From contig NZ_FRBQ01000001.1 in NCBI RefSeq assembly GCF_900142655.1, positions 374,115-438,114 on the forward strand: a stretch of DNA of 64,000 bases, in the 5' to 3' direction. A program made the translations under genes and the position numbers. The stretch is from Phytopseudomonas punonensis (GTDB taxonomy: Bacteria; Pseudomonadota; Gammaproteobacteria; Pseudomonadales; Pseudomonadaceae). Below the pieces are notes generated by a model, which saw only the letters and a list, made by a program, of their open reading frames with translations, was not told where the DNA came from and did not search any database. Shown here in pieces: positions 39,040 to 48,900 of the stretch; the first letter of the stretch is position 1; every line of letters begins with the position of its first letter.

Positions 39040-39074
39040 ACGATAAATCGGCCACAGCCCTCTAAACTCCATAA

Positions 39075-39302
39075 CAGGCTGCTGAAAAGCGTAGGCGAGG
39101 CAGCCAGTGCAATACCGATGGCGGCCCCGCAAAAACAGCCGAAACGTAGCGCAGCGGAGTAACAGCCGAAGGCTGGCCCGCAGGGCGAACGAAGTGAGTC
39201 AAAAGTGCAGTTTACATGCTGTAAGTGAGCATTTTGACTGGGCTCGCAGGCGAGGCTGTTTTCAATGCAGCGATGCCAAGGCAGGTAGTTTTCAACGGCC
39301 TG
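39075..39302. mobile_element. MITE-like palindromic element with CAGGCTGCTGAAAA-type ends (copy D)
   Basis: 228 bases bounded by CAGGCTGCTGAAAA and its imperfect inverted copy TTTTCAACGGCCTG (12 of 14 pair). It has no coding capacity. The interior carries GCGGCCCCGCAAAAACAG and a TTTACATGCTGTAAGTGAGCA stretch that closely match the interior of the element at 51106-51317, although the ends differ. It fills most of the 290-base gap between the MORN lipoprotein and the next gene. Confidence 0.6.
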
Positions 39303-39329
39303 ATAATGAATAGCAGTCGAGGATCGACC

Positions 39330-39971
39330 ATGTATCTGACTCCCCAGCACATTCTTCTGGCAGGCGCCTCGGGCATGACCGGCGAACACCTGCTCGACCG
39401 CCTGCTCAACGAACCCACCGTCGAGCGCGTGCTGGCCCCGAGTCGCAAGCCGCTGGCCGAACACCCGCATCTGGAAAACCCGGTTGGCGAACTGCTCGAC
39501 CTGCTTCCCGGCCTCAACGGCCCGGTGCATACCGCGTTCTGTTGCCTGGGCAGCACTATCAAGCAAGCGGGCTCGCAGGACGCCTTTCGCGCCGTAGACC
39601 ATGATCTGGTGGTAGCCTTCGCCGCCCGCGCACGGGAATTGGGCGCGCGGCATCTGCTGGTAGTCAGCGCGATTGGCGCCGACTCGGGCTCATCGGTGTT
39701 CTACAACCGTATCAAGGGGCAGACCGAGGAAGCCCTGAAGTCTCAGGGTTGGCCGCAACTGACCATTGCCCGCCCTTCCCTGCTGCTCGGCCCACGCAAC
39801 GAATTCCGCCTGGGCGAACGGCTGGCTGCGCCCTTCCTGCGCTGGCTGCCAGGCAAGCACCGCGCTATCGATGTAACGGCGCTGGCCCGCGCCCTGTGGC
39901 GCCTGGCTCTCGAAGAAGGCGAAGGGCTGCGCATCGTCGAGTCCGACGAGCTGCGGCGCCTAGGGCGCTAA
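39330..39971 (+). CDS. NAD(P)-binding Rossmann-fold oxidoreductase (HTATIP2/TIP30-like atypical SDR)
   Basis: 213 residues: an N-terminal dinucleotide motif [18 protein letters not shown], then [44 protein letters not shown] (with a YNxxK catalytic-like pair) and [19 protein letters not shown]. This matches the TIP30/HTATIP2-like group found in many pseudomonads; substrate unknown. ATG 39330 has GAGG seven bases upstream. A longer frame to 39225 runs into the repeat element and is rejected. Confidence 0.88.
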   Translation: MYLTPQHILLAGASGMTGEHLLDRLLNEPTVERVLAPSRKPLAEHPHLENPVGELLDLLPGLNGPVHTAFCCLGSTIKQAGSQDAFRAVDHDLVVAFAARARELGARHLLVVSAIGADSGSSVFYNRIKGQTEEALKSQGWPQLTIARPSLLLGPRNEFRLGERLAAPFLRWLPGKHRAIDVTALARALWRLALEEGEGLRIVESDELRRLGR

Positions 39972-39974
39972 AAC

Positions 39975-40002
39975 AAAAAACGCCGTTTTCACGGCGTTTT
40001 TA
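39975..40002. terminator. Bidirectional terminator
   Basis: An 11-bp stem AAAAAACGCCG / CGGCGTTTTTA between the convergent oxidoreductase and CitMHS genes, with A6 and T5 flanks. Confidence 0.85.
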
Positions 40003-40019
40003 TTCAACACAGGTGTTTT

Positions 40020-41333
40020 TTAGAACAGGCCGATGGCCCAGGCCGTGGCGAACAGCGCCAGCGAGAAGCCCCACATCCACCAGAACGAATAGCGAATGTG
40101 CTTGCCCATTTCCAGGCGCGCCAGGCCGAGCGCCAGCCATAGTGCCGGCGAGAACGGGCTGATGAAGGTGCCGATGATATTGCCGATCATCAACGCGTAA
40201 ACCACGCTCGGTGCAGCGACACCATGGTTCTCGACCACTTCCATCACCACTGGCAGGAGCCCGAAGTAATAGGCGTCGGTGTTGAGCAGGAATTCCATGG
40301 GGAAACCGAACACACCCAGAATGATGTGTAGCTGACCGACCATGCCGGCGGGCAGCACCTTGACCAGATCTTGAGCGATCGAGGTGAGCATGCCGGTGCC
40401 GGACAGAATGCCGAGCATGGAACCGGCTGCCAGAATGATCATGCCCATACCCAGGGCCGCCGAAGAATGCGCGGCGATGCGCTGCATCTGCATCTTGCCG
40501 TTGGGATAGTTGATCAGCAGCGCCAGGCTAAGGCCAATCATGAACACGTAGCCGGCCGGCAGCACGCCGGTGAACAGCGCCACCAGCACCAGCATGAACA
40601 GCCCGAAGTTAACCCACATACGGCCCGGGCGCTCCAGCGCGCGCTCTTCGTCGCTGATCTGGCCGGGCGCACCGATGTGCTCCTCGGAGCCATCGTCCAC
40701 CAAGGTGCCGCCGGTCGCGGCAATGCGACGCTGCTCGCGCCAACCGAGAAAGGCGGCCAAAACCACCAGCAGGACGACACCGGTACCCTGAATGGCCAGC
40801 AAAGGGCGCCACAGCTCGGTGACGTCGAGACCAGTAACGGCCGCCGAGCGGCCCAGCGGCCCTGCCCACGGCACCATATTGAGGATGCCAGCGCCGGTGG
40901 CCAGTAGCATCAGCATCAGGTAGGGGCTCATGCGCAGCTGCTTGTACAGCGGCAACAGCGCAGGAATGGTCAGCAGGAAAGTGGTCGCACCAGCACCATC
41001 GAGGTGAGCCAGCATGCCGATGATCGCGGTGGCGACCGCAACGGCGATGACGTTGCCGCGGGTCAGTTTGACCAGAAAGCCGATAATCGGACGGAACAGG
41101 CCAGTGTCCTGCAGCACACCGAAGAAGGTGATGGCGAAGATGAACATGGTGGCGATGGACACCACCTTGCCGACGCCGTCGGTGAAGAACCCGGAGATCT
41201 CCTCCGCGCCGAAGCCCGCACATAGCGCACCCAACAAGGGCACTACGATGAGCGGCAATACAGGTGACATGCGCCCGCTGAGCAACATCACCACCAGACA
41301 GAAAATGGTCAACAAGCCAATCAGGGTCAACAA
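40020..41333 (-). CDS. CitMHS-family citrate:cation symporter
   Basis: 437 residues with about 12 membrane segments: LLSGRMSPVLPLIVVPLLGAL, VSIATMFIFAITFFGVLQDTGLF, LAHLDGAGATTFLLTIPALLPLY, a large loop (about 215-245), LNTDAYYFGLLPVV and FISPFSPALWLALGLA. These fit CitM/CitH transporters, which carry citrate complexed with a divalent metal; the actual substrate is uncertain. The start is TTG at 41333 with AGAGGAG about nine bases upstream, giving (M)LTLIGLLTI; no ATG is available nearby. No two-component partner is adjacent. Confidence 0.88.
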   Translation of the reverse strand: MLTLIGLLTIFCLVVMLLSGRMSPVLPLIVVPLLGALCAGFGAEEISGFFTDGVGKVVSIATMFIFAITFFGVLQDTGLFRPIIGFLVKLTRGNVIAVAVATAIIGMLAHLDGAGATTFLLTIPALLPLYKQLRMSPYLMLMLLATGAGILNMVPWAGPLGRSAAVTGLDVTELWRPLLAIQGTGVVLLVVLAAFLGWREQRRIAATGGTLVDDGSEEHIGAPGQISDEERALERPGRMWVNFGLFMLVLVALFTGVLPAGYVFMIGLSLALLINYPNGKMQMQRIAAHSSAALGMGMIILAAGSMLGILSGTGMLTSIAQDLVKVLPAGMVGQLHIILGVFGFPMEFLLNTDAYYFGLLPVVMEVVENHGVAAPSVVYALMIGNIIGTFISPFSPALWLALGLARLEMGKHIRYSFWWMWGFSLALFATAWAIGLF

Positions 41334-41531
41334 ACCGGGTTCTCCTCTTTTTCTTGTTCAAGTCGGTGCGGACACGGACACGAGGCGCGGACTCTAGACC
41401 AAAAACCTTTCACGAACCTTTATGGCCTGAAGTGCTAACCCCATGATTTGTCAGTGAATATGTAGTAACTCCAGGTAACGATTGCGCAGCCTTGCTAAGC
41501 TGATGGGCCTTGCCATTAGCGGAGTTTCGTC

Positions 41532-42218
41532 ATGCCCTCGAACAGAACTGCCTTGATCATCGGCGCCTCGCGCGGCATCGGCCTGGGCCTGGTGCGCCAG
41601 CTGCACGCTGACGGCTGGCAGGTGACCGCCACCGTGCGCAACCCGGCAGGCGCCACCGAGCTGCAGGCCCTGAGCGGCGTGCGGATCGAATTACTGGATA
41701 TCGACGACGGCGCCGCACTGGAAGCCCTGGTGCAGCGCCTGCAGGGCCAGACCTTCGACCTGCTGTTCGTCAACGCCGGGATCATCGGCCCGAGCCATCA
41801 GTCAGCCGCCAAAGCCACCGTCGAGGAACTCGGCCAGCTGTTCATGACCAACGTGACGGCGCCGATCCATCTGGCCGAGCGACTGGTCGGCCAGCTGCGC
41901 CCGCGCACCGGCGTACTGGCTTTTATGAGTTCGGGACTAGGCAGCGTGGCCAACCCGGAAGGCAATAACCTGGCGCTGTACAAGGCCAGCAAGGCGGCGC
42001 TCAACTCGCTGACCAACAGCTTCGTCTGCGAGCTGCCAGAGCCGCGCCCGACCGTGCTGTCGCTGCATCCGGGTTGGGTGAAGACCGACATGGGCGGCGA
42101 AAACGCCATGGTCGAAGTGGCCGACAGCTGCCGCGGCCTGATCGCCCAGGTCGAACGCTTCGCCGGCCAGGGCGGCCACCACTTTGTCGACTATCAGGGC
42201 AGTCGCATCGCCTGGTAA
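41532..42218 (+). CDS. SDR-family oxidoreductase
   Basis: 228 residues of classical short-chain dehydrogenase type: ALIIGASRGIGLGLVRQL (TGxxxGxG variant), LFVNAGI (NAG motif), the active-site YKASKAALN (Tyr/Lys), and SLHPGWVKTDMGG. NADP(H) use is likely from the Arg following the glycine motif. The substrate cannot be read from the sequence, and the neighbours give no pathway. A repeat element begins 8 bases after the stop. Confidence 0.9.
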   Translation: MPSNRTALIIGASRGIGLGLVRQLHADGWQVTATVRNPAGATELQALSGVRIELLDIDDGAALEALVQRLQGQTFDLLFVNAGIIGPSHQSAAKATVEELGQLFMTNVTAPIHLAERLVGQLRPRTGVLAFMSSGLGSVANPEGNNLALYKASKAALNSLTNSFVCELPEPRPTVLSLHPGWVKTDMGGENAMVEVADSCRGLIAQVERFAGQGGHHFVDYQGSRIAW

Positions 42219-42225
42219 GCACCTG

Positions 42226-42500
42226 AGAGCCTGTTCATTATCTTGGGATTTTGGCTGCAACGTGGCGATAGCGGACGGTCGTTCCCGTAGGGTGGACAAC
42301 GCTCTTTTTGTCCACCATTACGGTCATAGAGCGGTGGACGGATGAAGCGTCGTCCACCCTACGAACAGCGACGCGGAGCGTCCATGGATGCATTCCCACG
42401 CGGAGCGTGAGGAACGATCAGTTGAATCGGAGCACGAGCGACCACTCCTGCCTTATAAAAAACCAGCGTTCATACCCACAAGGGATCGTGTGCAGGCTCT
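42226..42500. mobile_element. MITE-like element, divergent copy with unrelated interior (copy C)
   Basis: Ends AGAGCCTGTTCATTATCT (15 of 18 identical to the 51106 element) and GGATCGTGTGCAGGCTCT (14 of 18). The interior differs and contains GTAGGGTGGAC / GTCCACCCTAC palindromes (about 42287-42361). No credible gene. The right end again overlaps a TAA stop codon, that of the antiporter gene. It fills the gap between the SDR and antiporter genes. Confidence 0.55.
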
Positions 42501-43600
42501 TACAAACCCAACATCGCCAACATGATGAACGTGGCAAACAGCACGAAGTGGGTCATGCCCTCGATGGCGTTGGTCTCACCGTCATTGAGGTTGATGGCGC
42601 AGACGATCAGGGTGATGAACACCATCACCGTCTGCACCGGGGTCATCGCCATCTGGAACGGCTGACCGCTGTACAGCGCCATGGCCTCCATCACCGGCAC
42701 GGTAAGGATCACCGTTGACAGCGACGCGCCCAGGGCGATGTTGACCACCGACTGCATGCGGTTGGCCAGCGCCGCCCGCAATGCAGTGAGGATCTCCGGC
42801 GCCGCGGAAATGCCGGCCACCACGATGGCAGTCAGCACCGGGGGCGCGCCGGTACCTTCCAGGCCGACATCCATCGCCAGGGACATCACCTCGGCGAGCA
42901 CGCCGATGACGATCACCCCGAACACCAGCACGCCAATCGACCAGGCCACATTGACCTGGGATTCATCCTCGCCGCGGCCACGCCCTTCGCTACCGCGGTG
43001 TTTCTTCTCCGGGTAGCTGTAGCTGAAGAAGTAGCTGTGTGGGCCCACCTGCATGCGCAGGAACACCGCGTAGAGCACCAGCATGGCGCCGATGGTGAAC
43101 ATCGAGTACGCCTTCCAGTCCGCCTCTGGAATGAACTCGGGCACCACCATGGAAATGCCCATGGCGGTCAGGATCATCACGCTGTAGCTGCGCGCCGAAT
43201 CGTCGTTGTAGGACTGCTCGCCGTGCTTGAGGCCGCCCATCAGCGCGGCCAAACCAAGGATGCCGTTGATGTCGAGCATCACTGCCGAATAAATGGTGTC
43301 GCGCACCAAGGTCGGCGACGCCTGATTGCTCATCATGATCGCCAGGATCACCACCTCGACCAGCACCGCCGACAGGGTGAGGATCATGGTGCCGTAGGGA
43401 TCACCGACCCGCTCGGCCAGTTGCTCGGCATGGTGAGCGACGCGCAACGAGGCACAGACGATAGCGGCGATCAGCGCCACCGCGCCGGCCAGGGCAATGG
43501 CCTGGCCATGACCGAGCAAGGCGTGCTCCATCGGCAGCGCGATAAAGGCGGCAAGCACGGCCAGCAGCAGCCAGTATTCCTGCTTGATGGCATTCAACAT
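42500..43600 (-). CDS. Calcium/proton antiporter (ChaA/CaCA family, y4hA-like)
   Basis: 366 residues with about 11 membrane segments and the two CaCA alpha-repeats: GTMILTLSAVLVEVVILAIMM and GISAAPEILTALRAALANRMQS, each with a conserved acidic residue. An acidic/basic cytoplasmic loop (GSEGRGRGEDE) lies in the middle. This group exports Ca2+ or Na+/K+ in exchange for protons in the inner membrane. ATG 43600 gives MLNAIKQEYW. Divergent from the deaminase gene. Confidence 0.9.
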   Translation of the reverse strand: MLNAIKQEYWLLLAVLAAFIALPMEHALLGHGQAIALAGAVALIAAIVCASLRVAHHAEQLAERVGDPYGTMILTLSAVLVEVVILAIMMSNQASPTLVRDTIYSAVMLDINGILGLAALMGGLKHGEQSYNDDSARSYSVMILTAMGISMVVPEFIPEADWKAYSMFTIGAMLVLYAVFLRMQVGPHSYFFSYSYPEKKHRGSEGRGRGEDESQVNVAWSIGVLVFGVIVIGVLAEVMSLAMDVGLEGTGAPPVLTAIVVAGISAAPEILTALRAALANRMQSVVNIALGASLSTVILTVPVMEAMALYSGQPFQMAMTPVQTVMVFITLIVCAINLNDGETNAIEGMTHFVLFATFIMLAMLGL

Positions 43601-43662
43601 GGGCGATTCCTTTCATATAACAGCAGAACGATCCTGCTCCGACTGCAACATCCGGTAAATAA

Positions 43663-44706
<1,044 letters not shown>

Positions 44707-44728
44707 AACGCCGGTAGATCGATCGGTT

Positions 44729-44762
44729 GTAGGGTGGATGACGCTTCACCCATCCACCCTAC
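44729..44762. repeat. GTAGGGTGGATG palindromic repeat
   Basis: Perfect 12-bp arms GTAGGGTGGATG / CATCCACCCTAC with a 10-base spacer, 22 bases after the deaminase stop. Same word as in the repeats at 42287 and 49925. There is no U tract, so it is a dispersed palindrome rather than a classical terminator. Confidence 0.7.
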
Positions 44763-45144
44763 CGTGTTGTTTGTGCCCTCAGTTCCGCTCTGGCGAGCGG
44801 GTTTCTTTTGGCATTGCCCGGATGGCCGGCCCCGCCAAAAGAAACCAAAAGGTCTAGCCCCGACATCCGGCCCCGGCTTCGCCGGGGTTCCCTCGCTACA
44901 TCGTTGCTCCGAGGGCACTCCGCGAAGGGCCATCCTTGGCCCATCGCGGCTCTCGCGGCATCCATGCCGCTCAACCATCTACACAACGATTCCGCTCGGC
45001 CTCCTGAAGGGGCAATGGATGTCGCCTGTTAGCCTTGTGGAAAAGAACACCAAGAAGCTGAAAGCAAGTGAGCTTGATCCGCATAAACGCACGGTTCTAA
45101 CAAGGAGGACTTCTAAACGACCAGTAGAAGGCAAGCATCTGCAA
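44763..45144. other. Gene-free repeat-like region with a 13-bp inverted repeat
   Basis: A perfect 13-bp inverted repeat GGTTTCTTTTGGC (44800-44812) / GCCAAAAGAAACC (44834-44846), then GC-rich CCGGCTTCGCCGGGG hairpins. The pattern resembles the interspersed non-coding repeats that give spurious short hypothetical proteins in many pseudomonads. From about 45000 to 45144 the composition falls to more AT, with AAGGAGG at 45100-45106 but no start codon at useful distance. I see no supportable gene. Confidence 0.45.
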
Positions 45145-45624
45145 TCAATGCCCCATATGCTCATGCCCACCTTCCGCTGCCGGCTCATCCTTCTGCACCG
45201 CCACCTCCACCATCACCGGGCCGGCCTTCTCGAAGGTCAGGGTCATCGGGAAGCGGTCACCGGCCTGGGCCTGCTGCTTCAGGTTGAACAGCATCACGTG
45301 GTAACCCATGGGCGCAAACTTCACCTCGCCGCCGGCGGGAATCACCACGTTGTGCACCTGCTGCATCTTCATCAGGCCGCCCACGTGGGCGTGCTCGTGA
45401 ATCTCCGCCTTACCGGCCACCGGGGTTTCGACGCTGAGCAGGCGGTCATCGGCATCGCCCTTGTTGTGCACCACGAAGTAGGCAGCAGCAGTCGGGGCTA
45501 CCGGCGGCATTTCCCGCGACCAGGGGTGGTCGATATGCAGTTGGCCGACTTCGTATTCGTGGGCGTTGGCCAGCAGGCTGGTGGCGAGCAGTACAGCGGT
45601 CAGAGCCAGTTTCTTCAGGGTCAT
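45145..45624 (-). CDS. Periplasmic copper chaperone PCu(A)C
   Basis: 159-residue precursor with a signal peptide ending ...LLANAHE. The PCu(A)C domain (about 28-140) carries the Cu(I) ligand pattern HxnM...HxM: EIHEHAHVGGLMKMQQV and PMGYHVMLF. A His/Met-rich tail GGHEHMGH adds ligands. These proteins hand copper to cytochrome oxidase or other cuproproteins in the periplasm. It follows a PepSY membrane protein and a DUF2946 protein, a cluster often met with copper or TonB-dependent metal uptake. Confidence 0.93.
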   Translation of the reverse strand: MTLKKLALTAVLLATSLLANAHEYEVGQLHIDHPWSREMPPVAPTAAAYFVVHNKGDADDRLLSVETPVAGKAEIHEHAHVGGLMKMQQVHNVVIPAGGEVKFAPMGYHVMLFNLKQQAQAGDRFPMTLTFEKAGPVMVEVAVQKDEPAAEGGHEHMGH

Positions 45625-45679
45625 GGTGTTTCTCCTTCAAACGAATTCGGGTCGGCCGCTGCGAGGCGGCCGAGCGGGT

Positions 45680-47047
45680 TCAGGCCAGGCGTCGAGCGCC
45701 GAGGCGTGACAACAGCAGATAATCCAACGCCCAGATCGCCAGCAGCGAGGCGCCGACCAGGGGGAACAGCACGCCCAGGCCGATCATGATCGCCACGCCG
45801 ACCTTCCAGCGCGGCAGGTCATGGCGCAGCGGCGGTACGCCGAGACTGCCACTTGGGCGGCGTTTCCACCACATGATCAGACCGCTGACCGAGCTGAGCA
45901 GAATCATCAGGCATACGAACAGGATGAACAGCTGATGTGGCAGGCCGTAGAGCTTGCCCTGGTGCAGCATCACGCCACTCTCGACGGCCCGCGCCGCCAG
46001 GCCGTAGTCAGCCCAGCGCACGTCCCCCAGCACGGCGCCGCTGTACTGGTCGACATGCAGGGTGGCGTCGTTGCGTGGGTCATCGGCGAATACCGAGATG
46101 GTATAGACCCCGGTCGGCGTGGCCGGAAAGCTGATGCTGTATCCCGGATGCACCCCGCGCTCGCTGGCGATATCCACCACCTGCTGCAAGCCCACGGTGG
46201 GGGTGGCGTTAGAGGCCGGCGCCGCGCCGCCATTGTGAGCCGCGTGCGGGTCGGACTCGGGTAGCGGGGTGTTTTCCAGCGCCCAAGGCACGGTCTGTTT
46301 ATGGCTCAGGTTGAGCTCGCCAGCCTGGCGATCGGAGGTCGGCACCTGATCCCACATCGCCGCCGGGAACTGATTCCAGGCGCCGGCGAACTGCTTGCCC
46401 CAGAACCCCGTCCAGGTCATGCCGGTAAGCAGCATGAACAGCAGCAACAAGGCGCCCCAGAAACCGGTGACCGCATGCAGGTCGCGCCACAGCAATCGAC
46501 CACGGGCCGTCAGGCGCGGCCACAGCACGCCGGCGCCAGCGCCGCGCCCACGCGGCCACCACAGGTACAGCCCGGAGACCACCAGCACCACACCCCAGCC
46601 GGCGGCCAGCTCGATCAACCGATCGCCTGGGGTGCCGATCAACAGGTCAGAGTGCACCGCACGCGCCAAGGCCTGCAGGTTGTTGCGCGTGTCCTGGGTG
46701 CCGAGGATTGCGCCCCCGTAGGGGTCGACAAATACATTGCGGGTGCGCTCACCGACCTTCACCACGAACAGGGCGCTACTGCTGGCGTCCTCCGGCGGCT
46801 GGTACTTGCCGATGCTGCCCTGGGGATAAACGGCCTGCACCCGGCCGAGCATCTCGTCAGCGGTCAGCGGCTGCCCCGACGCCTCGACCTGCAGCAGGTC
46901 GGCGTACATCAACCCGTCGAGCTGCGGCTTGAACAGGTAGATGATGCCGGTCAGCGACAGCATGATCATGAAGGGAATGACGAACAGGCCGGCATAGAAG
47001 TGCCAGCGCCAGGCCAGGTTATAAAACGAGGGTGTCGAGTTTTTCAT
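45680..47047 (-). CDS. PepSY-associated TM helix (PiuB-like) membrane protein
   Basis: 455 residues: an N-terminal helix (NLAWRWHFYAGLFVIPFMIML), a PepSY periplasmic domain (about 60-150), GWGVVLVVSGLYLWWPRGRG, WRDLHAVTGFWGALLLLFMLLTG, a second PepSY region with a His-rich loop (ESDPHAAHNGG), and two C-terminal helices. This family is implicated in siderophore or metal reduction in the inner membrane. ATG 47047 (MKNSTPSF) has AGG upstream; in-frame ATG 47068 and the frame to 47401 look less likely. Confidence 0.9.
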   Translation of the reverse strand: MKNSTPSFYNLAWRWHFYAGLFVIPFMIMLSLTGIIYLFKPQLDGLMYADLLQVEASGQPLTADEMLGRVQAVYPQGSIGKYQPPEDASSSALFVVKVGERTRNVFVDPYGGAILGTQDTRNNLQALARAVHSDLLIGTPGDRLIELAAGWGVVLVVSGLYLWWPRGRGAGAGVLWPRLTARGRLLWRDLHAVTGFWGALLLLFMLLTGMTWTGFWGKQFAGAWNQFPAAMWDQVPTSDRQAGELNLSHKQTVPWALENTPLPESDPHAAHNGGAAPASNATPTVGLQQVVDIASERGVHPGYSISFPATPTGVYTISVFADDPRNDATLHVDQYSGAVLGDVRWADYGLAARAVESGVMLHQGKLYGLPHQLFILFVCLMILLSSVSGLIMWWKRRPSGSLGVPPLRHDLPRWKVGVAIMIGLGVLFPLVGASLLAIWALDYLLLSRLGARRLA

Positions 47048-47120
47048 GTGAAGCCTGATCTTGTGCATAGGCGAATTGCCCCCAGCGCAAACGCGCCGCA
47101 GGCAACGACAAGGAAGCGAA

Positions 47121-47516
47121 TCAGGCGATAACGGGTGAGGCGCGGGGGTTGGCCGATGGCCACAGGTAGCGAACGGAGCCGCCAGGTTCGGCATTAGGCC
47201 GCGCGATTGCCGGGTGTAGCCGTGGCAACAGCCCCAGCAGGCCGAAGAAGGCCGCCAGAGCAAGGGCAACGAAGGTGGAGCACAGCGGGCAGCCGGAGCC
47301 CATGAATGGCATCGGCATAGTTGAGCCCGTGCTGCCCATGTCCATCGCGGCTCCGCCGCTTGCGCTGGCATCCATACCGCAATAACCGCCGTCCATCCCA
47401 CTGAGCTGCAGGCCGGTCATCTGCCCATGGCTGACCGCACAGGCGAGCGCGCTGAACAGGATGCTGAAATACAGCACCCAGGCGAGCAACGAGCGGTCAG
47501 AGCGGGACAGGTTCAT
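47121..47516 (-). CDS. DUF2946-family protein
   Basis: 131 residues: an N-terminal hydrophobic segment LLAWVLYFSILFSALACAVSHGQM, a Met/Gly/Ser-rich loop (CGMDASASGGAAMDM, MPMPFMG), GCPLCSTFVALALAAFFGL with a CxxC, and a charged end. This is the DUF2946 pattern, commonly next to PCu(A)C chaperones and PepSY proteins; Met, His and Cys residues suggest copper handling but no function is proven. ATG 47516 chosen; longer frame to 47612 overlaps the LysR gene. Confidence 0.85.
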   Translation of the reverse strand: MNLSRSDRSLLAWVLYFSILFSALACAVSHGQMTGLQLSGMDGGYCGMDASASGGAAMDMGSTGSTMPMPFMGSGCPLCSTFVALALAAFFGLLGLLPRLHPAIARPNAEPGGSVRYLWPSANPRASPVIA

Positions 47517-47574
47517 GGCTGGCGATTTTAGGGGCAGTGGCGGTAAACGGGCTGTGGTGGATTGCCGCAGCAGC

Positions 47575-48492
47575 TTAACGGCGCCACGGCGCCTGCGCCA
47601 GCAACTCGGCACAGCGCGCCTGAACGAACTCGCGCAGCAGGTGCACCGGCTTGCTCAATTGCTCGCGATGGGCGCAGATCAGGTTGAGCGGCGTCGGCTC
47701 GCCGCGCACCTCTGGCAGCAGCACCTGCAGGCGCCCGGCGTGCACATCGCCGGCCACGTCCAGCCAGGATTTGTACACCACACCCGCCCCTGCCACTGCC
47801 CAGCGGCGCACCACGTCGGCATCGTCACTGAGCCGGTCACCGGCAACCTGCAGGCTGTGCTCACCATCAGCCTCATGAAAGCGCCAGCGCTCGTAGGCGC
47901 GGCCACCGAGCATGTAGATCAGGCAGTTGTGCTCGCGCAGGTCACTGATCTGCCGTGGCTCGCCATGGCGCTGCAGATAGGCCGGCGCGGCGCACAGCAC
48001 CCGGCGATTGCCCGGCGCCACCGGCAGCGCCACCAGGCTCGAATCCTCCGGCTCGCCATAGCGCAGGGCGATATCCACCCGCTCGCGAAACAGATCGGTA
48101 ACCCGGTCGCCGAGCAGCAGGCGCAACTGCACCTGCGGGTGCGTTTGCATAAAAGTGTCGAGCCACGGCAGCAAGGTATTACGGCCAAAATCCGACGGCA
48201 CCGAGAGCTGCAGCGGCCCGCTGATCGCGGACTTGCTGCCGGCCAGTTGCTGGCGCCCGGCCTCGAGGCTCTGCAGCACCTGGCGGGCATGCACCAGGTA
48301 GACCTCACCTTCGGTCGTCAGGCGCAGGCTGCGGGTGGAACGGGCGAACAGGCGTACCTGCAACGCGTGCTCCAGGCGTTTCAGCGCCGCACTGGCTACC
48401 GCAGGCGAGATATCGAGCAACCGTGCGGCCGCGGACAGACTGCCGACTTCGGCAGTACGCACGAACACCTGCAGATCATCCAGACGCAGCAC
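47575..48492 (-). CDS. LysR-family transcriptional regulator
   Basis: 305 residues: HTH LDDLQVFVRTAEVGSLSAAARLLDISPAVASAALKRLE and a substrate-binding domain (about 90-290) with RYGEPEDSSLVALPV and SDDADVVRRWAVAGAGV. Effector unknown. It diverges from a monooxygenase-domain gene and a zinc-type alcohol dehydrogenase/quinone reductase gene, which it probably controls, across a gap with an inverted repeat. Confidence 0.92.
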   Translation of the reverse strand: MLRLDDLQVFVRTAEVGSLSAAARLLDISPAVASAALKRLEHALQVRLFARSTRSLRLTTEGEVYLVHARQVLQSLEAGRQQLAGSKSAISGPLQLSVPSDFGRNTLLPWLDTFMQTHPQVQLRLLLGDRVTDLFRERVDIALRYGEPEDSSLVALPVAPGNRRVLCAAPAYLQRHGEPRQISDLREHNCLIYMLGGRAYERWRFHEADGEHSLQVAGDRLSDDADVVRRWAVAGAGVVYKSWLDVAGDVHAGRLQVLLPEVRGEPTPLNLICAHREQLSKPVHLLREFVQARCAELLAQAPWRR

Positions 48493-48501
48493 AGTCGCTC
48501 A

Positions 48502-48522
48502 CTTTCAAAAAAATATTGAAAG
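48502..48522. promoter_or_regulatory. LysR-type operator candidate
   Basis: Inverted repeat CTTTCAA-N7-TTGAAAG in an AT-rich patch, 10 bases upstream of the LysR start and 77 bases before the divergent monooxygenase gene. Geometry includes T-N11-A. Confidence 0.6.
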
Positions 48523-48598
48523 AGACTCTACTTGCATGCTGTTTTTCTTGCCACGCAAATAAACGAGCATGGCCCTCTCTCAAGAATGGAGCCCCACC

Positions 48599-48886
48599 AT
48601 GACCCTGACACTGGTTGCCACCATCACCGCCCGAAGCGGCCAGGCCGATATCGTCGAAGCGGGTCTGCGCCAGCTGGTCAGCGCCAGCCGTGCCGAAGCC
48701 GGCTGCCTGCAGTACGACCTGCACCGCCACCAGGACGATGCCCATGTGTTCGTGATGATCGAGCAGTGGCAGGACAGCGCCGCCCTGGCCTTTCACCAGA
48801 ACACCGACCATTACCGCCACTTCAAGACCACCTGCGGCGAAGCGTTGCAGGATGTCGCCCTGCAACCCCTGAACCGTATCGCCTGA
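48599..48886 (+). CDS. Antibiotic biosynthesis monooxygenase (ABM)-domain protein, YgiN-like
   Basis: 95 residues forming one ABM ferredoxin-like domain: LTLVATITARSGQADIVEAG, EAGCLQYDLHRHQDD, FVMIEQWQDSAALAFHQNTDHY. Members oxidise quinols or small aromatics without cofactors. GGAG lies seven bases before ATG 48599; an upstream ATG (48569) in frame is less likely. It is followed 14 bases later by a quinone reductase-type gene, suggesting a shared role in quinone or electrophile detoxification (inference). Confidence 0.9.
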   Translation: MTLTLVATITARSGQADIVEAGLRQLVSASRAEAGCLQYDLHRHQDDAHVFVMIEQWQDSAALAFHQNTDHYRHFKTTCGEALQDVALQPLNRIA

Positions 48887-48900
48887 TTGCGAGGAAAACC

